NCBI RefSeq assembly: GCF_003627095.1
Contig: NZ_CP032627.1
Span: 1,860,001-1,924,000 of the forward strand
Direction: 5' to 3'
Source of the DNA: Lactococcus allomyrinae
GTDB lineage: Bacteria; Bacillota; Bacilli; Lactobacillales; Streptococcaceae
Length of the DNA: 64,000 nt
In this document: in pieces, positions 35,055 through 44,584 of the stretch
Position numbering within the stretch: position 1 is the stretch's first letter
How the letters are laid out: each line of letters opens with the position of its first letter
Program-made: the position numbers and the translations under genes
The notes under the pieces: model-generated
Database searches by the model: none
What the model was told of the DNA's origin: nothing
What the model saw: the letters and a program-made list of their open reading frames with translations, nothing else

Positions 35055-36532
35055 TTCAAACTGAGATAACGCTCAACTTCAGCTTGCATTTGTGTTACTT
35101 CAACAACAGTATTATGCAATCCTTTCGCAGCTTCAAGTTCCTTCACCGCCTTTGGTAACGGGATTCTACTGATTTTTTCCAAAGTTTTGACCAACTCAAA
35201 GTCATTGGCATCTACTGACAAGCTTTCTGTCAGCGCATCAACCACTACTCTAGGAAATTTATAAGGGCTTGCCGTACTGACAACAATCGTCGGTGTTTTA
35301 TCAGTATACTGACGATAAACATGGCTTGCTACTGCTGTATGAGGGTCAAGCACATAGTTTTCGTCAGTAAACGTTTGATGAATTTCCTTACTAATCTGTT
35401 CTTCAGATGCCCAATCTGCAACAAAGTCCGACAGTTTTTCTCGCATTTCTTCTGTAATTTGATATTGCCCTTCCGTTTGCAAAGCTGTCAGCAAATGATT
35501 GGTTTTTTCATCACTTTTATTAGTCAAATCAAAAATGAGTCGCTCTAAATTTGACGAAACAAGAATATCCATTGATGGTGAACTCGTCACATAAAATTCG
35601 CGATTTTTATCATAATGTCCTGTCTTGAAAAAGTCTGTGAGTACATTATTTTTATTGGAAGCACAGATTAATCGGTTGATAGGTAAGCCAATTTTTTTCG
35701 CATAATAAGCCGCTAAAATATTTCCAAAATTTCCTGTCGGCACAGAAAAATTAATCTTTTGTCCACTAACAATACTGCCAGTACTGACAAGTTGTGCATA
35801 AGCATAGACATAATAAGCGACCTGTGGAATGAGTCGTCCAATATTCATCGAGTTTGCTGACGAAAATTGTTTGCCAGCTGTCAGCATTTTTTGATGCAAA
35901 TCAGTATCGTTAAACATCGTTTTTACCGCTGTTTGAGCTTGATCAAAGTTTCCTTCGATCCCTACCACATGAACATTTTTCCCTTTTTGAGTGAGCATTT
36001 GTCGCTCTTGAATTTCACTCACACCATGTTTTGGATAAAAAACAATAATCTTTGTATGAGGGACGTCTGCAAAGCCTGCCATAGCAGCCTTTCCTGTATC
36101 TCCAGAAGTAGCGGTCAAAATCACAATCTCATTACTGACAGCATTTTTGTCAGCACTTGCTGTCATCAGATGAGGAAGGATTGATAAAGCCATATCTTTG
36201 AAAGCAATGGTTTCACCATGAAACAGCTCTAAAACAAAATGATTCCCCACCTGTTTCACTGGCGCTATCTTCTTTGTATCGAACTTTTCACCGTAAGCTA
36301 AGTCAACCATTTTTTCGATTTCTTCTCTAGAAAAATCATCAAAAAAAGCGTGCAAAATAAGCGTAGCTATCTCTTGATAAGAACTATTTTTCAAACGCTC
36401 AAAGTCTAAATCAATACTTGGAAATTCGACAGGAACATACAGTCCTCCGTCTGCAGCTAGCCCTTGTAAAATAGCTTGCGAAGCTGTTTTTTGATTTGAC
36501 TTATCACGCGTTGATTGATAAAGAACTGACAT
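35051..36532 (-). CDS. thrC: Threonine synthase
   Basis: 493 residues from ATG at 36532 (MSVLYQSTRDKSNQKTASQA), with GGAG upstream; a longer frame to 36586 would cross the promoter. It converts O-phosphohomoserine to threonine with PLP. ELFHGETIAFKDMALSILPH contains the PLP Lys, and LTATSGDTGKAAMAGF binds the phosphate. The stop overlaps the start of the MATE gene. It stands apart from hom and thrB, which are not in the window. Confidence 0.95.
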   Translation of the reverse strand: MSVLYQSTRDKSNQKTASQAILQGLAADGGLYVPVEFPSIDLDFERLKNSSYQEIATLILHAFFDDFSREEIEKMVDLAYGEKFDTKKIAPVKQVGNHFVLELFHGETIAFKDMALSILPHLMTASADKNAVSNEIVILTATSGDTGKAAMAGFADVPHTKIIVFYPKHGVSEIQERQMLTQKGKNVHVVGIEGNFDQAQTAVKTMFNDTDLHQKMLTAGKQFSSANSMNIGRLIPQVAYYVYAYAQLVSTGSIVSGQKINFSVPTGNFGNILAAYYAKKIGLPINRLICASNKNNVLTDFFKTGHYDKNREFYVTSSPSMDILVSSNLERLIFDLTNKSDEKTNHLLTALQTEGQYQITEEMREKLSDFVADWASEEQISKEIHQTFTDENYVLDPHTAVASHVYRQYTDKTPTIVVSTASPYKFPRVVVDALTESLSVDANDFELVKTLEKISRIPLPKAVKELEAAKGLHNTVVEVTQMQAEVERYLSLK

Positions 36533-36557
36533 AAAATCTCCTATCTTATTTTTCACA

Positions 36558-36565
36558 ATTATATC
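36558..36565 (-). promoter_or_regulatory. thrC promoter (extended -10)
   Basis: Minus strand TGATATAAT at 36566-36558 gives an extended -10; TTGCTA lies 17 bases upstream. Confidence 0.55.
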
Positions 36566-36586
36566 AAATGTTCTGTCAATTAGCAA

Positions 36587-36608
36587 AAAACCGCAATACT
36601 GCGGTTTT
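36587..36608 (-). terminator. nusG terminator
   Basis: AAAACCGCA-ATAC-TGCGGTTTT, perfect 9-bp stem with T runs, 38 bases after the nusG stop. Confidence 0.8.
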
Positions 36609-36645
36609 CTTTAAGTCTCTTCCTACCAACGAATAACAAATTTTG

Positions 36646-37203
36646 TCATTCTTTGATTTCTTCAATCTGATGCATATCAAGCTCAACTGGCGTTTCATTG
36701 CCAAACATATCTACAGTTAAAGTCAACTTATCACCATTAATCTTAGTAATTGGAGCTTCGAACCCTGCCAATGCTCCATCAACAATACGGACACGTTTTC
36801 CTACAAAAAGTTCAAAATTCACTTCGCGTACAGCTTGTCCCATACCAACCAAGATTTCTTGGATTTCTTCTTCAAAGAGTGGCGTTGGTTTTGAACGATT
36901 TCCGTGAGAACCGACGAAACCTGTGACATTAGGTGTATTACGCACGATAAACCATGCTTCATCTGTCATATTCATCTCGACCAAAACATAACCTGGGAAT
37001 AGATTTTCTTCAACATCTTTCATTTTCCCATTTACTTCTGTGCGGATTGTTTCTGTTGGAATCTCAACACGTAAAATCTTGTCTGACATATTGTAAAGCT
37101 CTGCACGTTCAAGGAGATCTTCCTTAACCTTACGCTCATATCCTGAGTAAGTTTGAATAACAAACCAGCCTTGGTCAAAGCTTGTTAGATTGTTTTCGTC
37201 CAT
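36646..37203 (-). CDS. nusG: Transcription termination/antitermination factor NusG
   Basis: 185 residues. Binds RNA polymerase and couples it to ribosome or Rho. The NGN domain (WFVIQTYSGYERKVKEDLLE, ENLFPGYVLVEM, FVGSHGNRSKPTPL) precedes the KOW domain (GKRVRIVDGALAGFEAPITK). It is separated from secE by 312 bases with a terminator and its own promoter. Confidence 0.97.
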   Translation of the reverse strand: MDENNLTSFDQGWFVIQTYSGYERKVKEDLLERAELYNMSDKILRVEIPTETIRTEVNGKMKDVEENLFPGYVLVEMNMTDEAWFIVRNTPNVTGFVGSHGNRSKPTPLFEEEIQEILVGMGQAVREVNFELFVGKRVRIVDGALAGFEAPITKINGDKLTLTVDMFGNETPVELDMHQIEEIKE

Positions 37204-37364
37204 TTTTAAATACCTCTATCTTTTAATTTTGATTTAGTTTGATGTTCATTAAATAGCATTTTTTGTATAAGAAAAAGGGCCCTGCCCTCCTGATATAATA
37301 ATATTATATCACATTTCTTACGAATTGGAAGTGTTTTTTTCCCATAGTAAAAAGAAAAATCTGT
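37204..37364 (-). promoter_or_regulatory. nusG promoter and leader
   Basis: Extended -10 TGATATAAT on the minus strand (37311-37303) lies within the perfect 21-bp palindrome TGATATAATAATATTATATCA (37291-37311). Just downstream GGGCAGGGCCCTTTTTC could form a short GC stem with a U tract, a possible attenuator. Confidence 0.5.
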
Positions 37365-37424
37365 CAGTTCAATGCGTTTAGCGTGAGCATTGCATCGGCG
37401 AATAGAAGCTTTGTCAGCAGAACT
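37365..37424. repeat. Dispersed repeat, copy 2
   Basis: Inverted copy of 33705-33768: CTGTCAGTTCAATGCG, GCGTGAGCATTGCATCGGCG and GAAGCTTTGTCAGCAGAA. Sits between secE and nusG. Confidence 0.7.
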
Positions 37425-37448
37425 AAAAATCTGTCAGCATACTGACAG
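37425..37448 (-). terminator. secE terminator
   Basis: Minus strand CTGTCAGTATGCTGACAG followed by ATTTTTAG; the stem lies at 37431-37448, 68 bases after the secE stop. Confidence 0.75.
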
Positions 37449-37515
37449 ACTTCTACGAATTAATTTATTGTAAAAACAACAAAGAGCTGACACCCTCTGT
37501 TTCTAGTGATATAGA

Positions 37516-37710
37516 TTATTTAATCAATGGAACTAAATGTTCAACGCTGAAAGTAATCCCATGTTGTGTTACCCAGTCGAAAATCATGATAAAAATCAAG
37601 AAGAAAATTGTATATTCAATGACCATGAAAAAATCACGAACAGATTGCTTGCCCGTTGGCCAAGTCGTCAATTTCATTTCTTTAATGATACTACCAATAA
37701 ATTTAAACAT
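37516..37710 (-). CDS. secE: Preprotein translocase subunit SecE
   Basis: 64 residues from ATG at 37710, with GAGGGG upstream. FKFIGSIIKEMKLTTWPTGK is the conserved amphipathic helix before the single membrane helix. Clamps SecY in the translocon. Between rpmG and nusG, as in other Firmicutes. Confidence 0.95.
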   Translation of the reverse strand: MFKFIGSIIKEMKLTTWPTGKQSVRDFFMVIEYTIFFLIFIMIFDWVTQHGITFSVEHLVPLIK

Positions 37711-37855
37711 TCCCCTCACCGTTGTCAGAGAATAATTTTATATCTTTAGATATAAAATCACTCTATCCTAAAAATATCACCGAAGTCTATCCTTTAGAAA
37801 ATACTGACAAAGTCCATTTCTTATTAAAATTCACTGACAGAAACACTGTCAGTAC

Positions 37856-38005
37856 TTATCTTGTTTCTTTATGCAAAGTATGTTTGCCACAAGTGCGACA
37901 AAACTTTTTTACTTCGATACGTTTTTCTTTCGCATTTGACGAAAGATTCAATGTGTAATTTCGTGAACCACATATGGTGCACGCTAATCCTGCTTTTTTT
38001 AACAT
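37856..38005 (-). CDS. rpmG: Ribosomal protein L33
   Basis: 49 residues: [17 protein letters not shown], then [17 protein letters not shown]. The two CxxC pairs (CTIC and CRTC) make it the zinc-binding form. Its order before secE and nusG is typical. A hairpin (CACTGACAG/CTGTCAGTA) follows the stop and may be a partial terminator. Confidence 0.93.
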   Translation of the reverse strand: MLKKAGLACTICGSRNYTLNLSSNAKEKRIEVKKFCRTCGKHTLHKETR

Positions 38006-38045
38006 ATTATTCCTTATTTTAACAAAATTTCAATAGAATCGCAAA

Positions 38046-39863
38046 CTATTTCGTCACTTTTATCAAATCATTCGCAATTAATCCCGCATATTGTATTGCG
38101 CCATCTCCTTTAGGATGGATATTATCACTATAAAACCAAGAACTTTTTCCTGCTGCAGCTTTGTGCCAATCAATAATATTAAGATTTTTGTATTTTTTCG
38201 CCATTTTATTAAGCAACTTATTATCAGGACTTTGCCATACTCGTGCTGCGTGGATATTAATCCAATATACTGGTTTATTTCCAGCAAACTTCATCACAGC
38301 TTCAATATCTGCCGCCTTAATGATTCCGTTTGTTCCCAAACCAATCAACAGTGCATCTGGATTAGGAACTTTTGACTTCATTTTATTTAACTCAGTAATT
38401 GCAGAATCTGCCTGACGTCCTACAGCAGCGTCAATAGTCATGCGTGGAAAAACTTCCTGTAGATTGATAGAACCCGCCACCATTACAGAATCTCCTACAG
38501 CCAATATATTCATTTTACTTGCTTTCTCAGCAGCAACAGGTTCAATTTTATATTTTGAAGCTACTGTTTTTAGAGGGAGTGACACTTTCTCATTCGCCGC
38601 AGCAAGTTCTTTTTTCTGAAGCGCTTCTTGTTGCGCCATAATACGCTCTGCAATAATCTTTTGGTCATGAGGAGATGCAGGTGATAACAAAATAAATCCC
38701 AAAACAACAACAACCAGACCTGATAATACCATTGGAACGATATTCTGACGTTGTTTCCAACCCCTGCCTTTAACAAAGTTTTGAAGAATTTCTAAAATAT
38801 TACTATAGTCAAACTTAGCTGCTGGTTGTTCTACAAAGCGGTAAGAAAGCTCCGCCAAAGCAAGAATCAAGGCAAGTTGCCAAATGATATTGTACCAAGC
38901 GGTTGGTTCCAATAATTTAGCCTCTGCCAATACAAAAACTGGAAGTTGCCACAAGTAAATCCCATAAGAACGCGAACCAATATAATCAAAAACTCGATTA
39001 GAAAACAGCTTATTTGCGGGCAATGCCGGATGAGCAACTAATGCAACAAGTAACACCGAAAGCAAACTAATGATCCACATTCCACCATAGTAAGTCACCG
39101 CACTCTCTGCTGGCATAAAGAGATAAGCCACGAGAAGCACTAAAGAAACACCAATCGTGAGCTGTAAACCAAGCTTCACACCACGCTGATTTATTTTTTT
39201 CGAAAGCTTATTGAGTGGCCATATAAAAGCAAGACTCGCTCCCATCATTAAACTGAATAATCTTGTATCCGTTCCATAGTACACGCGAGTTGGATCAGTA
39301 CCAGGTCTAAACATGATAATCATCAAAACCAATGATATAAAAGCGATGATATTTGCAATTATAAAATTTTTCCCACGGCTTTTAACAAACTTAATGAGGA
39401 TAAAAAGCACTAACGGCCAAACAAGGAAAAATTGTCCTTCAATAGCAAGATAATAAATATGCTTAAAAGGTGAAGCCCCAGCAATATTCGCAAAATAAGA
39501 ACTTCCCTGTGAAATCTGCCACCAGTTTTGCACAGAGAATATTGCTGAGAGAAATTCTGAACGTAAACCTTGCCATAAATTCCTCTGGAAAAACAAAATA
39601 TATGGTGTTACGACAAGAAAAACCGTAATCAATAGTGGATACAATCGTTTAAGGCGTCTTCCCCAAAATTTCAGAAAGTTAATACTTTGATTTTTATCAT
39701 ACTCACGTAGAAGCGAGTCAGTTACCAAGTATCCTGAAAGTACAAAGAATAAAACGACACCAAGAAACCCACCACGAATGGTGTTTGGCCAGATATGATA
39801 AAGGATTACTGCTAGAACTCCTACAGTCCGTAAACCATTAAAACCTGTAATATACCGTTTCAT
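38046..39863 (-). CDS. oatA: OatA-like peptidoglycan/surface O-acyltransferase
   Basis: 605 residues. N-terminal acyltransferase-3 domain with about ten membrane helices (starts MKRYITGFNGLRTVGVLAVI; YHIWPN holds the early His; RRLKRLYPLL). Residues about 440-605 are an extracellular SGNH esterase-type domain with GDSVMVAG (Ser), GLGTNG and DNIHPKG (Asp-His). This is the OatA layout, which O-acetylates MurNAc and gives lysozyme resistance. The gene name is assigned on architecture, and other surface glycans are possible. Inserted between pbp2A and rpmG. Confidence 0.8.
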   Translation of the reverse strand: MKRYITGFNGLRTVGVLAVILYHIWPNTIRGGFLGVVLFFVLSGYLVTDSLLREYDKNQSINFLKFWGRRLKRLYPLLITVFLVVTPYILFFQRNLWQGLRSEFLSAIFSVQNWWQISQGSSYFANIAGASPFKHIYYLAIEGQFFLVWPLVLFILIKFVKSRGKNFIIANIIAFISLVLMIIMFRPGTDPTRVYYGTDTRLFSLMMGASLAFIWPLNKLSKKINQRGVKLGLQLTIGVSLVLLVAYLFMPAESAVTYYGGMWIISLLSVLLVALVAHPALPANKLFSNRVFDYIGSRSYGIYLWQLPVFVLAEAKLLEPTAWYNIIWQLALILALAELSYRFVEQPAAKFDYSNILEILQNFVKGRGWKQRQNIVPMVLSGLVVVVLGFILLSPASPHDQKIIAERIMAQQEALQKKELAAANEKVSLPLKTVASKYKIEPVAAEKASKMNILAVGDSVMVAGSINLQEVFPRMTIDAAVGRQADSAITELNKMKSKVPNPDALLIGLGTNGIIKAADIEAVMKFAGNKPVYWINIHAARVWQSPDNKLLNKMAKKYKNLNIIDWHKAAAGKSSWFYSDNIHPKGDGAIQYAGLIANDLIKVTK

Positions 39864-40071
39864 TTTTTTCTTTTAACTCGACTTCCCTTTAAATATATTT
39901 AGTATTGTTTAATTTCCTGTTTGAAAATATTGTATTACAACTTGAAGCTATTCTCTATCTTTTGCACAAGACATTGGAAGCATCTTTAAACTAGTAATAT
40001 CAGGCGATGTAGCGTTTTGAATACGCCTCTTTTTTCTTTTATTTTATCATATTCCATCGTATTTTTTGTTC

Positions 40072-42300
40072 TCAATTTCCAAAAAGTCCCGTAATTTTCT
40101 TCCAAGCTTTTTTGGCACCATCTCCTATATTTTTGGCCGTCTTACCTAGGTCAAAACCACCTGAATCATTTGATGGTGACGATGAACTTTCTACCGTGCT
40201 CTCCGGTGTGTTTCCTGTTGTATGAGCTTCGGCTTGTTCTTGAGTCACAATATCATCTTGGTATTGCCGTTGTTGTGTCCAATAAGGTTGTAAAGCCGCA
40301 ACACCTGCTTCTTGATATGGATTTTTTACCTCAAAGGCCGTCCCTGCTGTATAAGGCAACATATAGCTTGCCTCTTGACGGAAAATTACTGATGTTTGCC
40401 CTTCTGATGATCCTGTCAATTCATTTTTTCCATCAGCATAGCCCACCCAAAGAGCCATGACAATGTCAGGAGTATACCCGACTACCCATTGGTCTTGCGA
40501 CTCATTCGTCCCTGTTTTACCTGCTAATGTATAGCTTTTGGGAGCAGCATTCCAAGCCGAACCATTAGTATAAGTTCCCAACATCATTTGCGTCATTTTG
40601 TCCGCTGTATCTTTGCTAATAACTTGCTTTTTACCTACTTTTGCTGTTTTAATAACCTGCCCTGCTGCATTTTCTATTTTAGTAATAAGGTGGGCATCAT
40701 ACATCATCCCTCCATTCGCAAACGCTTGATACGCTTGGGCAATCTGCCAAGGGTTCGTTTGAACTCCTGCGCCGAGTGCAGTTGGTAACACATCATTTTT
40801 ACTTGTGAGATTCAAACCAAACTCACGCCCTTTGGCATTTCCTACCTTTGGTCCAATTTCTTGATAAGTATTAATCGCTGGAATATTATATGAGTTTGCC
40901 AATGCATTATACATTGGTATTTTTCCGCGCCATTGATTATCAAAATCAGTCGGTTTCCAACCATTATAATCGGCAGGTGAATCATCTACTGTTTTATCAA
41001 TAGACCACCCTGCCTCAATAGCTGGTGTATACACAACAAGCGGTTTTATGACTGAACCTGGTGAACGTTTTGACATTGTTGCATAGTTAAAGTCAGTAAA
41101 ACTGTTAGAGTCTGCTGTATTAACATTGCCCACTAACGCTTCCACTGCACCTGTTTTGGGATCAATAGCCACCGAAGCAGACTGAGCTGTCGTACCATTA
41201 GCCGATGGGAAGAAGCTTGGGTCAGCATACGTTTTTTGAAGCCCTGACTGCATATTCTGATCCATGCCAGTATAAATCTTATACCCATTATTCATGATTT
41301 CTTGTAAAGTTAGGCCATACTTGTTTTCTGCCTCAGAAATCACTGCATTGTAATAACTTGGATATTTGTATTGACTATCTTCTGGATGATAATTATCTTG
41401 CACTTTAGATTGAAGATCAATCTTCATGAGACTATCTGCAGCATTTTGTTTGAGATATCCTGCATTGACCATATTTTGCAGTACGGTGTTACGGCGGTCA
41501 GTTGCATACTTCCCCTTATCATAAAGCGGGTTATAAATTTCTGGACCTTTAAGCATTCCAGCTAAAGAAGCCGCCTCATCGACCGTTACTTCACTCGCAG
41601 GAACTCCGAAATACTTCAGTGCAGCATCTTGAATCCCCCACACACCATTACCAAAATATGAGTTATTCAAGTACATATCAAGAATTTCATCTTTACTATA
41701 ATGTTTATTAATTTCTAGTGCAAGAAAAAACTCACGTGCTTTGCGGTCAATCGTCTGTTCTTGAGTTAAATAAGCATTTTTCGCCAACTGCTGAGTGATT
41801 GTTGAGCCACCACCAAAACGTCCTGCTGTTAGTACTGCAAGAGTAAACCTTTTTAAATTAACGCCATGATTAGTATAAAAAGTTCTATCTTCAGTTGCAA
41901 CGACTGCTTCTGTAATATTTTTAGAAATTTGATTAATCTTGACTGGCGTCCCTTTTTGACCATAAAGTTGACCAGCGACTTGATTATCTTTGTCATAAAT
42001 CGTTGTTTGGGCAGCGATTGAGCTTTGCAAAACTTTCACATTTGCTGTTTTTGCTAAATAAAAGAGATAAGAACCCGTTGCCACGATAGTAAGCAAAACG
42101 ACAATAATCACAATTTTTGTCAGATTATAGCGTTTCCAAAACCTTTTAACAGGTCTCATTAGCTTTGCGAATTTTGTTTTTGCTGGTTTTTCTGGTTCTT
42201 CTTCTATCTTTTTAGGTTTGAGTCGTAAGTTGGGTATCTTGACAAGTTTTTTGTCAGCCCCTTTCTTAGTTCGTCGACTAAATTTTTGATTTTCAGACAT
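40072..42300 (-). CDS. pbp2A: Bifunctional penicillin-binding protein, PBP2A type
   Basis: 742 residues. A Lys-rich cytoplasmic start and one helix (about 62-85) precede the GT51 glycosyltransferase (ATEDRTFYTNHGVN with the catalytic Glu; GGGSTITQQLAKNAYL; RKAREFFLALEI). The transpeptidase has SPGSVIKPL (SxxK), a NSYNIP segment (SxN region) and LAGKTGTNES (KTG). It polymerises and crosslinks peptidoglycan. The neighbourhood with rpmG-secE-nusG is the same as for streptococcal pbp2A. The C-terminus is Ser/Gly-rich. Confidence 0.93.
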   Translation of the reverse strand: MSENQKFSRRTKKGADKKLVKIPNLRLKPKKIEEEPEKPAKTKFAKLMRPVKRFWKRYNLTKIVIIVVLLTIVATGSYLFYLAKTANVKVLQSSIAAQTTIYDKDNQVAGQLYGQKGTPVKINQISKNITEAVVATEDRTFYTNHGVNLKRFTLAVLTAGRFGGGSTITQQLAKNAYLTQEQTIDRKAREFFLALEINKHYSKDEILDMYLNNSYFGNGVWGIQDAALKYFGVPASEVTVDEAASLAGMLKGPEIYNPLYDKGKYATDRRNTVLQNMVNAGYLKQNAADSLMKIDLQSKVQDNYHPEDSQYKYPSYYNAVISEAENKYGLTLQEIMNNGYKIYTGMDQNMQSGLQKTYADPSFFPSANGTTAQSASVAIDPKTGAVEALVGNVNTADSNSFTDFNYATMSKRSPGSVIKPLVVYTPAIEAGWSIDKTVDDSPADYNGWKPTDFDNQWRGKIPMYNALANSYNIPAINTYQEIGPKVGNAKGREFGLNLTSKNDVLPTALGAGVQTNPWQIAQAYQAFANGGMMYDAHLITKIENAAGQVIKTAKVGKKQVISKDTADKMTQMMLGTYTNGSAWNAAPKSYTLAGKTGTNESQDQWVVGYTPDIVMALWVGYADGKNELTGSSEGQTSVIFRQEASYMLPYTAGTAFEVKNPYQEAGVAALQPYWTQQRQYQDDIVTQEQAEAHTTGNTPESTVESSSSPSNDSGGFDLGKTAKNIGDGAKKAWKKITGLFGN

Positions 42301-42957
42301 ATTTATTTTCCCTTAGATGTAAGTCTTGATGAATAAGATTTTTATTTTAAACATAGGTGAACTATACTCGTGTCACTTAAAAATCAATTAATAATTTTAC
42401 TGAATAAAACTACAATCAGCGATATGTCAATTTTTATGTCGTAACTTCTTGAAGTAATATTAACTTGTCATCGCGTTTTACGACCCATTAATCATACTAA
42501 GTTTTTTACCAGTAAGCTATTTTACTACAAATATACCTATCTATAACTTACATTTTTGTAAGTTAAGCTGATTTGTCATCTAATGATGTTAACATTTGTA
42601 TAAAGAAGAATATAGAAAGTCTCGTTGAGAACATTCTGATCTTACTAATATACAAAGCAGCATCGATTTATTGCTATCTTTACGACAATTATGACTTCCG
42701 CTTATTTTATCAAAAATTGCTTTGTGTTACAAATTAGATTATCATTTAATTTTATTTTCAAACTAACCTTATTAAGACCTATTATAATATGGAAAAAGCT
42801 TAATATCAAAGGTTTTGCATATTTCTCCATTCCTTATGGTTTCAGCCAGTGCAAAATAAGGTTTATTCATCCGCTCACTCAGCTAAAATCTGCTATACTT
42901 ATAGTAATATCATTTTCCGTCTGTACCATACAAACTTGTATAAGGAGTATAAAACCT
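42301..42957. other. Long intergenic region
   Basis: About 650 AT-rich bases between pbp2A and the DUF1275 gene. The upstream extension of the plus-strand frame (42691-42957) looks non-coding: rich in Phe/Ile/Lys with no start signal. Only promoter-like TATACT (42893-42898) near the end stands out. I see no other feature. Confidence 0.5.
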
Positions 42958-43644
42958 ATGGTTTATTCTAAAGTTAACCCTAGAGAAAATTTAAAAATAG
43001 CTTTGTTCCTTGCGATGAACACAGGTTTCGTTGATGCTTTTACCTTTTTTCACTTTGGTGAAAGATTTGCAAGCCTTCAAACAGGGAACCTTATTCAGAC
43101 TGGGCTCAATCTTGCTCAAGGTCGTTTTAAAGCTGCTTTTCAATTTATGATTCCTGTATTGTTTTTTATTGCTGGTGCGATAATTAAAACTTTATTTACC
43201 AAGTACAAAAAAAGAAAAGGGAGAGATGAAGTTCAAGATTTAATTCTTGTTCAAATGGTAGGTATTGCCGTTTTTACGCTATTTTTCGCAACTGTACTCC
43301 AATTGCCCCAAGCTATTTTTGTAGGTATTTTATCTTTTTTCATGGTTATCCAAGGAGACCTCTTTACTCGCGTTCATGGGCTACCTTACGCAAACATCAT
43401 GTCTACTGGCAATATAAAATCTCTCGCGACTAACTTTGCTGAGTATTTAGTTGAGCGAGATAAAAAATACTTGCAAAACTCATTTTTATTTTTTGAGCTT
43501 GTACTTTCTTTCGCCATTGGCGCTTTCCTTTCCTCTTTTGTAGGACACTGGCTCGGTAATTTCACATTATTAGGTTCGAGTGCACTTCTTTTACTTGCTT
43601 ATATTGCTTACCGTAAGGAAACAAAAAGAGCTGAAATCGCTTGA
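42958..43644 (+). CDS. DUF1275 (YoaK) family membrane protein
   Basis: 228 residues from ATG at 42958, chosen for AAGGAG 8 bases upstream. About six membrane helices. Family segments: AMNTGFVDAFTFFHFGERFA, SLQTGNLIQTGLNLAQG and MSTGNIKSLATNF. The biochemical function of the family is unknown. It stands alone on the plus strand. Confidence 0.85.
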   Translation: MVYSKVNPRENLKIALFLAMNTGFVDAFTFFHFGERFASLQTGNLIQTGLNLAQGRFKAAFQFMIPVLFFIAGAIIKTLFTKYKKRKGRDEVQDLILVQMVGIAVFTLFFATVLQLPQAIFVGILSFFMVIQGDLFTRVHGLPYANIMSTGNIKSLATNFAEYLVERDKKYLQNSFLFFELVLSFAIGAFLSSFVGHWLGNFTLLGSSALLLLAYIAYRKETKRAEIA

Positions 43645-43702
43645 TACAAAATACGATTTATTAACAGAAAATGATCGAGTATAGTGGAGAAGAATATTAT
43701 TT

Positions 43703-44584
43703 ATGGAATTTAACTTTGTTTTACCCAAAGACTTTAAATCTCAAAGTGTGGCACACTTATTAGAGCAAACTTGGCTTGTTCCTCGTAAACAACGCCATTT
43801 TTTACGTATGAAAAAGCACTTTTTAGTCAATGATAAAGCTGTCAGTGATGACGAAATACTTGTCAGTACTGACAGAATCAAAATTATCTTTGACGAAGAA
43901 GATTTTCCTCTTTTAGCTGTCAAATTTGGTGATGAAAAACTCGCAGATATTCTCTACGAAGATGAACATTTAGTCATTGCAAACAAACCTGAAGGCATGA
44001 AAACGCACGGCAACACGAAAGACGAACTCGCTCTGCAAAATCATGTTGCCGCTCGTCTCAATCAGCCTGTTTATGTCGTCCACCGTCTTGATGAAGCAAC
44101 TTCTGGTGCTGTTTTATTTGCCAAAAATCAATTCGTCCTGCCGATTTTAGGGCGAATGTTTGAAAATAACGAGATTCACCGCAAATATGTCGCCTTAGTA
44201 CATGGGCATTTTCAACAAAAAAAGCTGACAATTAATCAGCCAATTGGTCGTGACCGTCATGACAAACGCAAACAAATCGTGTCAAAAACTGGAAAAGCGG
44301 CCGTGACTCATCTGTCAGTACTGACAGATTTTCGTCAGCACAGTTTGGTTTCTCTTTCCCTCGACACTGGGCGCACTCATCAGATTCGCGTGCATTTACA
44401 AGCTATTGAACACCCTATTTTGGGCGACTTACTTTATGGAAAAAAAGAGCATGAGCCAAGACTCATGCTTCATGCCCTTCAGATTGTCTTACAACATCCA
44501 TTTTCTGAGCAAAAATTAGAAATTCTAGCGCCTAGCCAATCGTTTGATGCTAGATGTAAGCAGGAAGAGGATAATGAAAATTAA
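43703..44584 (+). CDS. RluD/RluA-type pseudouridine synthase
   Basis: 293 residues. N-terminal S4-like part (LVPRKQRHFLRMKKHFLVND), then the catalytic VHRLDEATSGAVLFAKN with the essential Asp. Further motifs are NKPEGMKTHGN and DTGRTHQIRVHLQAIEHPILGD. It modifies uridines in rRNA or tRNA; the exact site is not predictable. Two perfect or near-perfect CTGTCAGTACTGACAG palindromes lie inside the gene. The last 60 bases overlap the convergent zitP. Confidence 0.92.
   Translation: MEFNFVLPKDFKSQSVAHLLEQTWLVPRKQRHFLRMKKHFLVNDKAVSDDEILVSTDRIKIIFDEEDFPLLAVKFGDEKLADILYEDEHLVIANKPEGMKTHGNTKDELALQNHVAARLNQPVYVVHRLDEATSGAVLFAKNQFVLPILGRMFENNEIHRKYVALVHGHFQQKKLTINQPIGRDRHDKRKQIVSKTGKAAVTHLSVLTDFRQHSLVSLSLDTGRTHQIRVHLQAIEHPILGDLLYGKKEHEPRLMLHALQIVLQHPFSEQKLEILAPSQSFDARCKQEEDNEN

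Noticed and set aside
42691-42957. N-terminal extension of the DUF1275 gene
   Set aside because: No start signal and atypical sequence; ATG at 42958 has AAGGAG and matches the family start.
43741-43923. Minus-strand frame inside the pseudouridine synthase gene
   Set aside because: Shadow of the real gene.
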